NCBI GenBank assembly: GCA_003550305.1
Contig: QKYT01000148.1
Coordinates: forward strand, 189,333 to 208,505
DNA length: 19,173 bases
Reading direction: 5' to 3'
Source: Glomus cerebriforme
Taxonomy: Eukaryota > Glomeromycota > Glomeromycetes > Glomerales > Glomeraceae
In this document: positions 1 to 7,860 of the stretch, piece by piece
Layout of the letters: each line of letters begins with the position of its first letter
Position numbering within the stretch: the stretch's first letter is position 1
Program-made: the position numbers and the translations under genes
The notes under the pieces: generated by a model
The model's database searches: none
Told to the model about the DNA's origin: nothing
The model's input: the letters and a program-made list of their open reading frames with translations, nothing else

Positions 1-978
1 AATGCTAAATTTTGATCATGGCTTACATCATGATAAGGAGGTAAACCAGAAAATACTTCATACATAATAATACCAAAACTATAAATATCAGCAGCTTTGG
101 TATAATTTTGTCCTCTTAAAATTTCAGGAGCAATATAAGGTAAAACGCCATATATACTATTTTTTGTATATTCTGTTGCAATATAATCTGCAGGTTTACA
201 TAATCCCATATCAGTTATACAAGTTCTAATATAGTTTCCTGTGTGAAGTATATTGCCAATATGTAAATCTCGATGAATTAGCTCATTTGCATGAATTACT
301 CTAAGTACTTCTGCAATATCATATAAAGTTTCAATTTTATCATCCCAACTTAATTCATTATATCTTTTATCTAAATAATTTCGTAAACTTCCATTCACTG
401 CATAATCCAAAACCATCATATAATTTTTTGTATATGGATCTTGAGTTATTCCATAAAGTCTAATAATAGAAAAATAAGAACCATCATAAATTTTATGATG
501 AAAAGTAATCTAAATTGTACATTTTATAAAAAATAAATTAGTGAAAATTATACTTCAAAAATTCATTAAATGGTAAATTAATTTATACCTCATTGATAAA
601 TTCTAATCTAACATTTTTTGAATTACTTAAACTTTTTAGAGCTACATCCTTATCTGGAAGTAGTCGTTTCCAATTTTGATTTTTATCATCCCATTTAGTT
701 ATATATCCATCAATCCATTTTGCTCTATACACTTTGCCAAACCCACCTTTTGCAATATATTTAATATTAAAAAATCTATCATAAGGTATCCACTCTAATA
801 CTTGATAACTATAAGTTGCTGATAGCTGAGTATGTTGAATAAATTTATCAATATCATCATTACCACTACTCCAATTTTTGAAATTTTGTTGAAATCGTTT
901 TGCGTTACATATGTTACACCAAAAATATTCATTTATATGTTTACATTCTTCACATGTTTTAGACATTTTTGAACCCAT
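1..978 (-). CDS. Protein kinase (Rhizophagus-type TKL-like), copy A, two exons, 3' end outside window
   Basis: Predicted Ser/Thr/Tyr-type kinase, probably cytoplasmic; substrate unknown. Exon 1 is 589-978 and exon 2 is 1-509. The intron (510-588, 79 bp, GTATAA...TTTAG) is phase 0 and sits directly after the alpha-C glutamate codon. The visible 299 residues show a Cys motif (C9, C12, C21, C24), a linker, the glycine-rich loop YIAKGGFGKVY (74-84, first Gly replaced by Ala), the VALK lysine K115, E130, catalytic HRDLHIGN (209-216), DMG instead of DFG (230-232), APE (257-259) and the alpha-F DIYSFG (271-276). Key catalytic residues are present, so it is probably active. A downstream Met (codon at 964-966) is an alternative start. 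No stop or frameshift is seen before the window edge. It is copy A of three similar cassettes; its last 300 bases are almost identical to copy C. Confidence 0.9.
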
Positions 979-1300
979 AGTTTGATAAAATAATATAAAT
1001 AAACTTTATTGCAATTAAAAAATAAATCAGAAGAACAGAAAGAATATTTAAAAAAGGAAAAATGTCATGTTAAAAAAGAAAATTTATTTTATGCATCCGG
1101 AATATTAAATTTTTATTGCGCTGAAATATTAAAGATCGACATAATATGAATAAAAAATGATTGTTTTTTGTGAACTACGAAAATTAGACTAGTTAAATTT
1201 TGCTTATCCCAATTTATCACATGATTGCGACAAAATATTTTTGATTACGTAATTGAATCTATTTTTTTTTTTACAAATAAAATGAATTAAAAAATCAGCA
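979..1300 (-). promoter_or_regulatory. Conserved upstream region of kinase copy A with a bZIP-like palindrome
   Basis: This sequence is shared with the upstream regions of copies B and C. It includes the block around ATGCATCCGGAAT (on the minus strand CCGGATGCATAAAA, a possible TATA-like core) and the palindrome ATTACGTAAT at 1244-1253, about 270 bp before the start codon. TTACGTAA is a known binding core for fungal Yap1/Pap1-type and other bZIP factors. A regulatory role is inferred from conservation and the motif. Because the copies are recent duplicates, conservation alone is weak evidence. Confidence 0.4.
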
Positions 1301-1350
1301 ATTATATTTGCAATTAAAAGCAAATAATCATTTTTTAGAAAAAAATAAAT

Positions 1351-1505
1351 AACTATTCTTTTGGCATAATGGTCATACAGTAGTAACCTTGAAAAGTTTA
1401 AGTTACACAATATGTCATCATTATAATTAATTTACAATCATTTTTGATTGAAAAAAAATTTTTGACGGATTCTTTTTTAAGACCAAAATTTTTATACATT
1501 ATTCC
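1351..1505. repeat. Cassette block, forward orientation (copy A)
   Basis: The block runs from AACTATTCTTTTGGC to TTTTATACATTATTCC, with TAATGGTC and GACCAAAATTTTT near its ends. A shortened copy in the same orientation lies at 11374-11496 in cassette C. In cassette B it lies in inverted orientation at 6812-6972, with flanks that remain collinear. No coding potential is seen. Confidence 0.75.
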
Positions 1506-1604
1506 AAAAATTTTTAATTAAATTGATTTATTACATTTTCAGAAAAAATTTTAATTATTCTTATCCAACGTGATAATTTTTAGATGAGTGATGTTAAGTT
1601 TGAA

Positions 1605-1973
1605 ACATATGCTTTAAATGCAGTATTGTTCAGAACCTGAACTTCCTTCATTATTCAAAAGGAATTTTAATAATTACACCTTAAAACAATGTAGCTTTTA
1701 TTAAATCCTTTAATTTAGCTCCTAAAGAATATTTAGAATATTTGAATAATGTATATCACTATAAGAAAATTATATCTAAAGAATTACGTGAAATTCGTTT
1801 AAATATTTTATGGATCGTGACGATAAGCAAATAATAGACCAGAACAAAAGATACCTAATGAAATAAGTTCAAAAATTGTTGATTCTAAAATCATCACATC
1901 TAAACATGCTGAATTGATCTCGAAATTGATTGAGAAAGTATTAACAAAATATACGTATTTAATTAATTTTTAG
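1605..1973 (+). pseudogene. Decayed BTB/BACK-type gene fragment, copy A
   Basis: With stops and shifts, the plus strand still reads stretches typical of the large Glomeromycotina BTB (BACK, often kelch- or TLDc-linked) protein family: 'SEPELPS' near 1630, 'ELREIRLN' / 'FKYFMDRDD' near 1780-1830 in two frames, then an open 41-codon segment 1848-1970 containing KIVDSKIITSKHAELIS and ending in TAG. The DSKII..HAELIS block is the linker after BACK in that family. It lies head-to-head with kinase copy A, and the same arrangement is found in copy B. It is non-functional as read. I see no convincing BTB start or TLDc domain, so only the middle of the gene survives. Confidence 0.65.
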
Positions 1974-2924
1974 TGAATCTTGTGAATATATAAATCTTAT
2001 GAGATTAAAGATAATGACAAAATCCTTGACAATCATATGGAATCTAATGTATGTAAGTATTTAAAAGTGAGCTAATTTTATCTTATCATGATATATTATA
2101 CATTTTATCTTTCCTAAATCCACTATTATATGCTTGACTACTTGACCTTTCTTAAAAACCCTATTAATGTATGATTGTAAGAATTCTATTTACTTCTTGT
2201 AATCATTTGATTAATTTAATTTTTAATATTTAATAATTTCCTTTTAAGCAAGCAATAATTCAAAAATTTAATTTGACTAGTTGATTTAGCATATTCAGTG
2301 CAATTAAAATTATTCTTTTCTTTTTTTTCAAGAAAAATTTATAGTCAGTATTGTTAAAATAAACCGCAAGCAATATTTGAGCACCAACTACATTATTTTA
2401 GCTGGCTACTCTGCTGATGTATCCCTTACTGTTAAATCTATTCCTATTGGAGAAATTTCATCATTGCTAGATATCCAATATAATTTGTTGGAGTTAAAGG
2501 TATTGTTGGATCACCTGAAGTTGAGTTGATTATCAAAGTTGAAGAAATTACTGTCTGAATATGAATAGAAAGTAATACGGGAAAATGAGTAGAAGAAATG
2601 GAGGGATAAATTTTAAAATAGTAAAACTTGCATATTTTTTTTTTATAATGAACATTCTAACTTTATCGTGGTATTAGATGGCCTATTAAACTTTTATATT
2701 TCTTTCTATGAAAACAAGTGCATGTATCTTTATATGTATCACAATGTACAACTCCAGACATTAGTAAACAAAGTTGGATGACTGGTAAACTGTTGATGAA
2801 AGTGCCATATTTTCCATTACCTGTTGTTTTTAAATAAATAATGTTCTTTCAATTTAAATATTTGAGTGCAAAAAAAGATTTATTCTTATAAAAATTGGGA
2901 ATTGAGGAGTATATACATACCTTT
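1974..2924. other. Gene-poor stretch with one unassigned open segment
   Basis: Mostly AT-rich sequence with no complete gene. On the plus strand a pyrimidine tract ending in CAAG (2314-2332) resembles a splice acceptor. It is followed by 64 stop-free codons (2335-2526, then TGA), including GYSADVSLTVKSIPIGEISS, with no start codon. This could be a terminal exon or a relic of an unrecognised gene. I do not recognise the protein, and after the stop the sequence is closed in all frames. Confidence 0.25.
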
Positions 2925-3405
2925 TAAAGAAAGTTCAAGATTATGAGGTATATCATTAAATACGGAATAACTAATGTAAATTCCCACATAATAATACCAA
3001 AGCTATAAATATCAGCAGTTTGGTATATGAGCCAAATAAGAAACTAATCCTAACCCTAATTCTAACCCCACCCCTAATCAACAACTGCAACAACCTCTAC
3101 AACAACCGTCACCTCTTTGAACAGCTGGTTTACTTAATCCGAAGTCGCTTATATAACACCACATATTTTATTAATTTCCACTAGGTTACATTTCTAAGAA
3201 TGATACTGCTATTTCTCTTATATTACTATATTTATCATTTGGATTATATTTTTTTATCATAAAATTAGACCTTAAACTACCAAGTTCCATATGCACCATT
3301 ACAACCATACAGTATAATTTAATATATCAGGACCTTGAGTTATTCCATAAACATTAACATAATATACATTATGATTTTTGGCTGAATGTAAAAATTTTAA
3401 ACAAA
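2925..3405 (-). pseudogene. Older kinase relic of a different subfamily
   Basis: With frameshifts and stops, the minus strand reads kinase landmarks in order: 'SAKNHNVYYVNVYGITQGPD' (3337-3396, beta-4/5), a damaged hinge with 'MELGSLRSNF', 'YISDFGLSKPA' (about 3124-3160, intact DFG), 'DIYSFGIIMWEF'-like alpha-F and 'PHNLELSLK' near the 3' end. The HRD catalytic loop between hinge and DFG is missing, and the activation segment is replaced by an N/P/Q-rich low-complexity insert (3040-3120). DFG rather than DMG, and DFGLSKPA, place it outside the copy A/B/C subfamily. It is clearly non-functional. Confidence 0.75.
3040..3120 (+). repeat. Low-complexity CCTAAY/CAACAAC tract inside the kinase relic
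   Basis: The plus strand carries degenerate CCTAAC/CCCTAAT units (3044-3078) that resemble the TTAGGG telomere repeat, passing into CAACAACTGCAACAACC. One plus-strand frame is open and reads only Asn, Pro, Gln, Leu and Ser. It interrupts the activation segment of the minus-strand kinase relic. Confidence 0.5.
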
Positions 3406-3444
3406 CTTTTCACTAAAACTAAAAGTAACCAGTTTTTACATTCA
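3383..3444. repeat. Inverted repeat (hairpin) TGAATGTAAAAA
   Basis: TGAATGTAAAAA at 3383-3394 is perfectly complementary to TTTTTACATTCA at 3433-3444, with a 38-base loop. It overlaps the upstream edge of the kinase relic. No function can be assigned. Confidence 0.5.
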
Positions 3445-3517
3445 TAAAATTTAAGTACTTGAATTAATATTTTCAGATTATTATTTGAATTTAATAGAAT
3501 CTTAAATTTTTTTTAAA

Positions 3518-3673
3518 TTATTCTGGGAAAGATATTCTTTGACTTGTATTTTGTCGTTCTAACATCGGTACTTGAGCATTCCAATAATTATTTAAGGCCT
3601 CAATACAATGATGTTTATACTCCCCAGAAAATGTAAACAAATAACTGGTAAAGAACGAATTTAACCATATCAT
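3518..3673 (-). CDS. Unrecognised 51-residue ORF, possibly a terminal exon or fragment
   Basis: ATG at 3671-3673, TAA at 3518-3520. The protein includes FSGEYKHHCIEALNNYWN and ends QNTSQRISFPE. Its mixed, polar composition is unusual for random AT-rich sequence, so it may be the remains of a real exon, but I do not recognise it. There is no signal for an upstream exon that I can defend; the neighbour downstream on the same strand is the older kinase relic. Confidence 0.25.
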   Translation of the reverse strand: MIWLNSFFTSYLFTFSGEYKHHCIEALNNYWNAQVPMLERQNTSQRISFPE

Positions 3674-4175
3674 AACTAGTGGTAATTTATTATTATGTCA
3701 CCTTAATTAAATGTGAGTCAATTGATAAATTGTGGCGTAGATGAAGAACAATTTATCATCAGACGAAATACATGTTCTTTTTATAAAAAGGATCATTAAT
3801 ATCAAACTAAAAAAGGATATCTAATAGTAATTTTTCGGTCATATAGTTGATATTATGATTTCATAATGCATAAAGAATTAACTTTTTTTTATATTAACTT
3901 TTGTTCTGCTCATACCAAATCCTCATCCCTTAATAAGAATCATAACAAATAGAACTAAATTAAGTAGTACATCATTATTATAATCATGACACATCCTTTG
4001 TAAATTTTACAAAAGGTAATCAATTATTATATAAATACTCGCTAAAAATTTTTTTTTTCTACTTATAATTTAAATTTTTTTTTAAAGACAAATATTTCAT
4101 ATTTTCTAAACATACATTATCCAAATTTTATTTTTCATTTTCTTTTTTTAAACATACTCCCTTTAAATCCCTCCA
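3674..4175. other. AT-rich spacer without recognisable genes
   Basis: No open frame of note on either strand. It is dominated by T-rich runs (4030-4150). Nothing is assigned. Confidence 0.6.
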
Positions 4176-4350
4176 TATCAGGCAAGGAAGGTCAGATAGT
4201 TGAGTATCTCCTAACTGACCAGTTTAGTTCCTTTTTAATAACCACCTCCTTTAAACTCCCTCTTAACTTCCTTATACTGTATATGAGGCCTCCCTCGTAT
4301 CAGGCAAGGAAGGTCAGATAGTCGAGTAACTCTTAACTGACCAGTTTTAG
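4176..4350. repeat. Two direct copies of a 50-bp hairpin-forming unit
   Basis: TATCAGGCAAGGAAGGTCAGATAGT occurs at 4176-4200 and again at 4298-4322 (period 122). The similarity continues to CTGACCAGTTT (ends 4226 and about 4348). Within each unit GGTCAG and CTGACC can pair, giving a small hairpin. Between the copies lies CTTCCTTATACTGTATATG (4267-4285), found exactly again at 8737-8755 within a similar C/T-rich context, so this is part of a dispersed family. It directly precedes the reverse-transcriptase relic and may be its 5' region (inference). Confidence 0.6.
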
Positions 4351-4407
4351 TTTAGATTAGAATTCCCTCTTTATTTCCTTATAACATTATATTTATAATT
4401 ATATTTA

Positions 4408-5130
4408 TGAAGCAACATTGAAGACCAAAGAAATCATCGAGATGAGAAATTTTTGAGCAGCAAGATGATAATAAAGTTAAAATGCGAATACCGACATAAC
4501 AACTTTAAGGAAAAAACTTTAAGAAACATTATTCAAAATTAAAAAAAAAACAATAGAAAAGAATAGAACAACATAATTTCACCAACAGATGGATAAAGAA
4601 ATACAATAAAGAAATGACAGAAAATGGGCTCAAGATTACAGAGAAGATGATTATCGAACAGATTAATAAATTGTTAAAATACACAGAAAGAAAAGGTGTA
4701 ATGAAAAAACAATATATTTGCTAAAAGAGGATTGGCAAAATGATCAAAAGGATTTTTATAAGAAATAAAACAAATGATTGGACTTAAAAAATAATAATGA
4801 TTAAAAGTACACAATAATAACAGACAAAGAAGAAATCAAAAAGGAATAAACAAGGATATATAATACAAAGATGAATAGGTGAAGAAGGAAGGAAAAATGG
4901 GAAGAACAAATGAAAATAAACAATAAAGGTATACGACTCAAAAAAAGAAAGTACCAGTTACTTACAAATTGTGGAAAAAAAGTAGAAATTCAAAGAATGT
5001 TTAATGAATACAATAATATAGTTGACCACAAAATATCCAGAAAATTGGAAAATGGAACAATATAAACTGTATATCAATACTGAAAGTGAAGAAACAAATG
5101 GGTATTAATTGAATCATAAAGGAAAATTAT
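4408..5130 (+). pseudogene. Decayed LINE-type (non-LTR) reverse transcriptase relic
   Basis: This is an A-rich plus strand with many stops, but pieces in changing frames match the spacer and early reverse-transcriptase region of Glomeromycotina non-LTR elements: 'ENGLKITEKMIIEQINKLL' (4624-4680), 'TDKEEIKKE' near 4822, 'YKLWKKS' near 4959, 'VEIQRMFNEYNNIVD' near 4981 and 'TKYPENWKMEQYKLYINTESE'-like sequence near 5024-5092, aligning to the familiar ...YELWK..FNECI..P.NWK...IYPIPKTE pattern. No catalytic YADD box remains. It is long dead. The assignment rests on pattern memory and fragmentary frames. Confidence 0.5.
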
Positions 5131-5352
5131 GAAAAATATTATGACAAGATGATTGAGCAAAATTTGTAAAAAATATGATATATGAAACTAATTAAGAATA
5201 ATAGTAATAAATACTGTAGATAGGATAGTAAAGGAATACAAAAATTAATTATATTTTTTTTAATAATAAGTGTTTACATTTTTTCATAATAAATGTAACT
5301 AACAATTGATAATTTAATAAATATAAAGAATAATTATCAAATTTAAAAATGA

Positions 5353-5943
5353 AAATTTCTAAGTTTACACGAGGTGTCTGTACACGGGTCACGTGATTTT
5401 TTACTATATGATAATTTATCACCCCACGTGTCACACCTTCTGTTTCATTTTTTCTGTGAAATCCTATTCATCACGTCTTATTCGTCACATCCCTAATTTT
5501 GGCCGGATTTCATAATGCCGGCCAGAGTATCCTTTTTTTGGAATGTTGTACTACGTTACACGATCCAAAAAGGCAATTTTGTTTCTCTCGAAAATCGAAT
5601 TTTTGGTTACACGAAATTCCAAAATAGGGGTACGTCTAAAGCGGAGCAGAGTCACGTGATTTCGTAAAAATTTTGGCCGGAATTATGGAATTAAGAAATT
5701 ATGCATATGACAAATAACAAGTGATAAATAAGATTTCACCTATCGAAAAAATTAAGTCCCTAGAATACTTAGGAAAAATGTAAAATGAAGATGTGACGCG
5801 GGGGTGACAGATATGCACTATGATCACGTGATTCTGCTCCGCTTTAGACGTCCCCCAAAATAGGCAATTTAATTGCAGATCATTTAATTCCGGCCGGAAT
5901 TATGACCCCGTGTTCAGACACCCGTGTACAAATAGAAATTGCC
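5353..5943. mobile_element. 590-bp non-coding element with terminal and nested inverted repeats (MITE/foldback-like)
   Basis: The ends are imperfect inverted repeats of about 40 bp: left AATTTCTA..TACACGAGGTGTCTGTACACGGG-TCA, right (reverse complement) AATTTCTA..TACACGGGTGTCTGAACACGGGGTCA, with single-base indels. Inside, ACGTCTAAAGCGGAGCAGAG (start of 5632-5659) pairs with 5824-5851, with one mismatch in 28. TAATTCCGG/CCGGAATTA at 5885-5902 is a perfect 18-bp palindrome. GGCCGG recurs at 5501 and 5676, and CACGTG occurs four times. It is markedly GC-richer than its surroundings and encodes nothing. It sits inside the intron of kinase copy B, where homology to the intact introns stops at about 5944. 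No clear target duplication is seen because the left flank is not kinase sequence. Confidence 0.75.
5632..5851. repeat. 28-bp near-perfect inverted repeat, arms 5632-5659 and 5824-5851
   Basis: The arms differ at a single base (G versus A before TCACGTGA). The 164-base loop contains GGCCGGAATTATGG and a GACGCGGGGG segment. The arms both contain CTAAAGCGGAGCAGA and CACGTG. It could form a strong cruciform or RNA hairpin. Confidence 0.85.
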
Positions 5944-6387
5944 TTATAAAAAATAAATTAGTAAAAATCATACTTCAAAAATTCATTAAATGGTAAATTA
6001 ATTTATACCTCATTGATAAATTCTAATCCAACATTTTTTGAATTATTTAAACTTTTTAGAGCTACTTTCTTATTTTGGAGAAATTGTTTCCAACTTTGAT
6101 TTTTATTATCCCATCTACGTATATTTCCATCAATCCAATTTGCTCTATACACTTTGCCAAACCCACCTTTTGCAATATATTTAATATTAAAAAATCTATC
6201 ATAAGGTATCCACTCTAATACTTTATAATGTTTTTTTTGCTGATAGCTGAGTATGTTGAATAAATTTGTCAATATCATCATTACCACTACTCCAATTTTT
6301 GAAATTTTGTTGAAATCGTTTTGCATTACATGTGTTACACCAATAATCTTCTTCATATTTACATTCTTCACATGTTTCATACTCCAT
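5944..6387 (-). pseudogene. Kinase copy B: exon 1 only, frameshifted, truncated by inserted element
   Basis: The start by homology is the ATG at 6385-6387 (M-E-Y-E-T-C-E-E-C...), giving the same Cys motif and NFKNWSSGNDDI block as copies A and C. An A8 run (T8 on the plus strand, 6231-6238) has one base too many compared with the sister copies, so the frame from the true start ends soon after in TAA. The rest (LEWIPYDRF, YIAKGGFGKVY, VALKS, FINE) continues in the shifted frame to the conserved donor at 6008. About 65 bases of the 79-bp intron follow, and then the inverted-repeat element replaces everything. There is no exon 2, hence no HRD or activation loop. The A8 slip could be a sequencing error, but the missing exon is decisive. 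Confidence 0.9.
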
Positions 6388-6811
6388 AGTTCAATAGTTT
6401 ATTTTAATAATATAAATAAATTTTATTACATGAAAAATAAAAAATAAACGATATCAAAAGAATAGGAAGAATATTTAAAAGAAAACATGTTATGCTAAAA
6501 AAAAAAGGAATTTTCTTTTTATGCATCCGGAATTTCAAATTTTGTGCAACAAATACAGTATCATGCTACGATTTAGATCGATATATTGACGCTAAATTCT
6601 GCTTAGCTTAATTTATCACACAAAAATGTTTTTGATTACGTAATTGAAATTTATTAATTTTTAATTTTTTTTTTATTTTTAATAGACAAAAAAAAAATAT
6701 TTTTTTTTTTACAAATAATTAGATTTGCAATTAAAATCAAATACTCTCATATCAAATTTGACAGCTCGTATAATGAGAACTTGTTTTTTTAAAAAAAATT
6801 ATATTCTTTTT
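6388..6811 (-). promoter_or_regulatory. Upstream region of kinase copy B
   Basis: It is homologous to the copy A and C upstream regions. It contains the CTTTTTATGCATCCGGAAT block (about 6517-6535) and the palindrome ATTACGTAAT at 6635-6644, roughly 250 bp before the start. Poly-T/A tracts (6661-6712) follow. It now stands in front of a dead gene. Confidence 0.4.
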
Positions 6812-6972
6812 GCGAATTCTGTACAAAAATTTTGGTCTTAAAAAAGAATCCATCCAAATTTTTTTTTTCAATCAAAAGGATTGTAAATGAATGATTATTA
6901 ACTATAATGATGACATAATACGTAATTTAAACTTTGTACGACCATTATACTGAAAGAATAATTACCAACAAT
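6812..6972. repeat. Inverted copy of the cassette block (micro-inversion in cassette B)
   Basis: Read in reverse complement, this segment follows 1351-1505 closely: TTATTCTTTCAGTATAATGG, then TGTCATCATTATAGTTAATA, then GATTGAAAAAA, then GGATTCTTTTTTAAGACC and AAAATTTTTGTACAGAATTC. On both sides the sequence of cassette B stays collinear with A and C (GAGAACTTGTTTTTT before; TTTTTAATTCAATCAATTGATTTTATTACATTTTCAG after). Confidence 0.75.
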
Positions 6973-7056
6973 GGAAAAAGTTTTTAATTCAATCAATTGA
7001 TTTTATTACATTTTCAGAAAAATCTTCAAATATTCTTATTCAACGTAAATGATGCC

Positions 7057-7292
7057 AAGTTTGGGAATATGTGCTTTAAATGGGATATTGCTCAGAAACC
7101 TGAACTTCCTTCAGATTCAATAGATATTTTTAATACTTTAAAGAATATTTTACAATAATGTATTCCTTTCATTAAATTCTTTGACTCTTAAAGTTTATTT
7201 AATAATGTATTGTAATATATATATATATAATCCATATAAGAAAACTATCCAAAGAATTACGTGAAAATTTGTTTAAATACTTTATGGATAAC
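7057..7292 (+). pseudogene. Decayed BTB/BACK-type gene fragment, copy B
   Basis: From 7057 the plus strand reads 33 open codons containing FKWDIAQKPELPSDS and NTLKNILQ. These are followed by an in-frame TAA where relatives have Gln, then CIPFIKFFDS and another stop. After a shift, KELRENLFKYFMDNEI is read at about 7245-7292. The order WDIAQ.PELPSD / TLK..LQ.CIPFI.FFD / ELRENLFKYF is that of the BACK region in the expanded Glomeromycotina BTB family. A (TA)n run (7216-7228) interrupts it. It occupies the same position relative to the kinase as the copy A relic, so both came with one duplicated cassette. Confidence 0.75.
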
Positions 7293-7599
7293 GAGATATA
7301 ATAATAAATTATTACTATTACATATATTCCCATTTTTTTTATTATTTAATCAACCTAAACAAATAATTATTCTTATTTATCTTAACCTATTTAGTAAAAG
7401 TTAATAATTAAACATAATCTTTTAATATAAATAAGGATATAACGATTGTATAGTATAAAAAGCAAGATTTTACTCTATAATAAACGTATATTTCATTAAA
7501 TTATCTGACTGATAAATATTAAATTGTCTTACTGAAAATGAGAAAAAAAGAGATAAATAATACAGTACATTATAAATAATTTTAAGGTTATGTCACTTA

Positions 7600-7715
7600 T
7601 GTGTATTATTGTCCGAAGCGTAGTGTAGGACCTTTTATTAATATGCAAAGTGAAACCGATTCTGTCTGTCCCGCCGCGTGACCAATAAAATTTCAGCATG
7701 ACGTGACACACGTGT
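7600..7715. repeat. GC-richer island, probable transposon fragment
   Basis: The segment TCCGAAGCGTAGTGTAGGAC ... GTCTGTCCCGCCGCGTGACC ... GACGTGACACACGTG stands out from the AT-rich background and has no sensible coding frame. Its composition and its CACGTG and CGTGAC words recall the inverted-repeat element at 5353-5943, but I cannot align them end to end. Confidence 0.35.
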
Positions 7716-7786
7716 TAATGGTTATTTTTTTTTATTTTTCGTAGGTTCAAATAAGCTATAACTGATAAACTATACTACTCCCAATG

Positions 7787-7860
7787 GATTTTGCTTGCAA
7801 CAACCGGTTTAGGGTAAGGATTGGATCTTGCTTGCAATGTTGGTTTAGGGTAAGGATAGG
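7787..7860. repeat. Tandem duplication, 36-37 bp period
   Basis: TTGCTTGCAA at 7791-7800 and 7828-7837, and GGTTTAGGGTAAGGAT at 7806-7821 and 7842-7857, define two adjacent units that differ mainly in the middle (CAACC versus TGTT). Each contains TTTAGGG, a telomere-like word, but only once per unit. Confidence 0.8.

Noticed and set aside
1204..1410. 68-codon minus-strand open frame upstream of kinase copy A
   Set aside because: It is in the upstream region shared by the cassettes and is not kept open in copies B and C.
5249..5434. 61-codon minus-strand open frame at the left end of the 590-bp element
   Set aside because: It runs from the terminal inverted repeat into AT-rich flank and has no features of a transposase.
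6253..6447. 64-codon plus-strand open frame opposite kinase copy B exon 1
   Set aside because: Antisense shadow of the kinase exon; no support of its own.
7529..7711. 60-codon minus-strand open frame over the GC-richer island
   Set aside because: Crosses a repeat scrap into plain AT-rich sequence; no coherent protein features.
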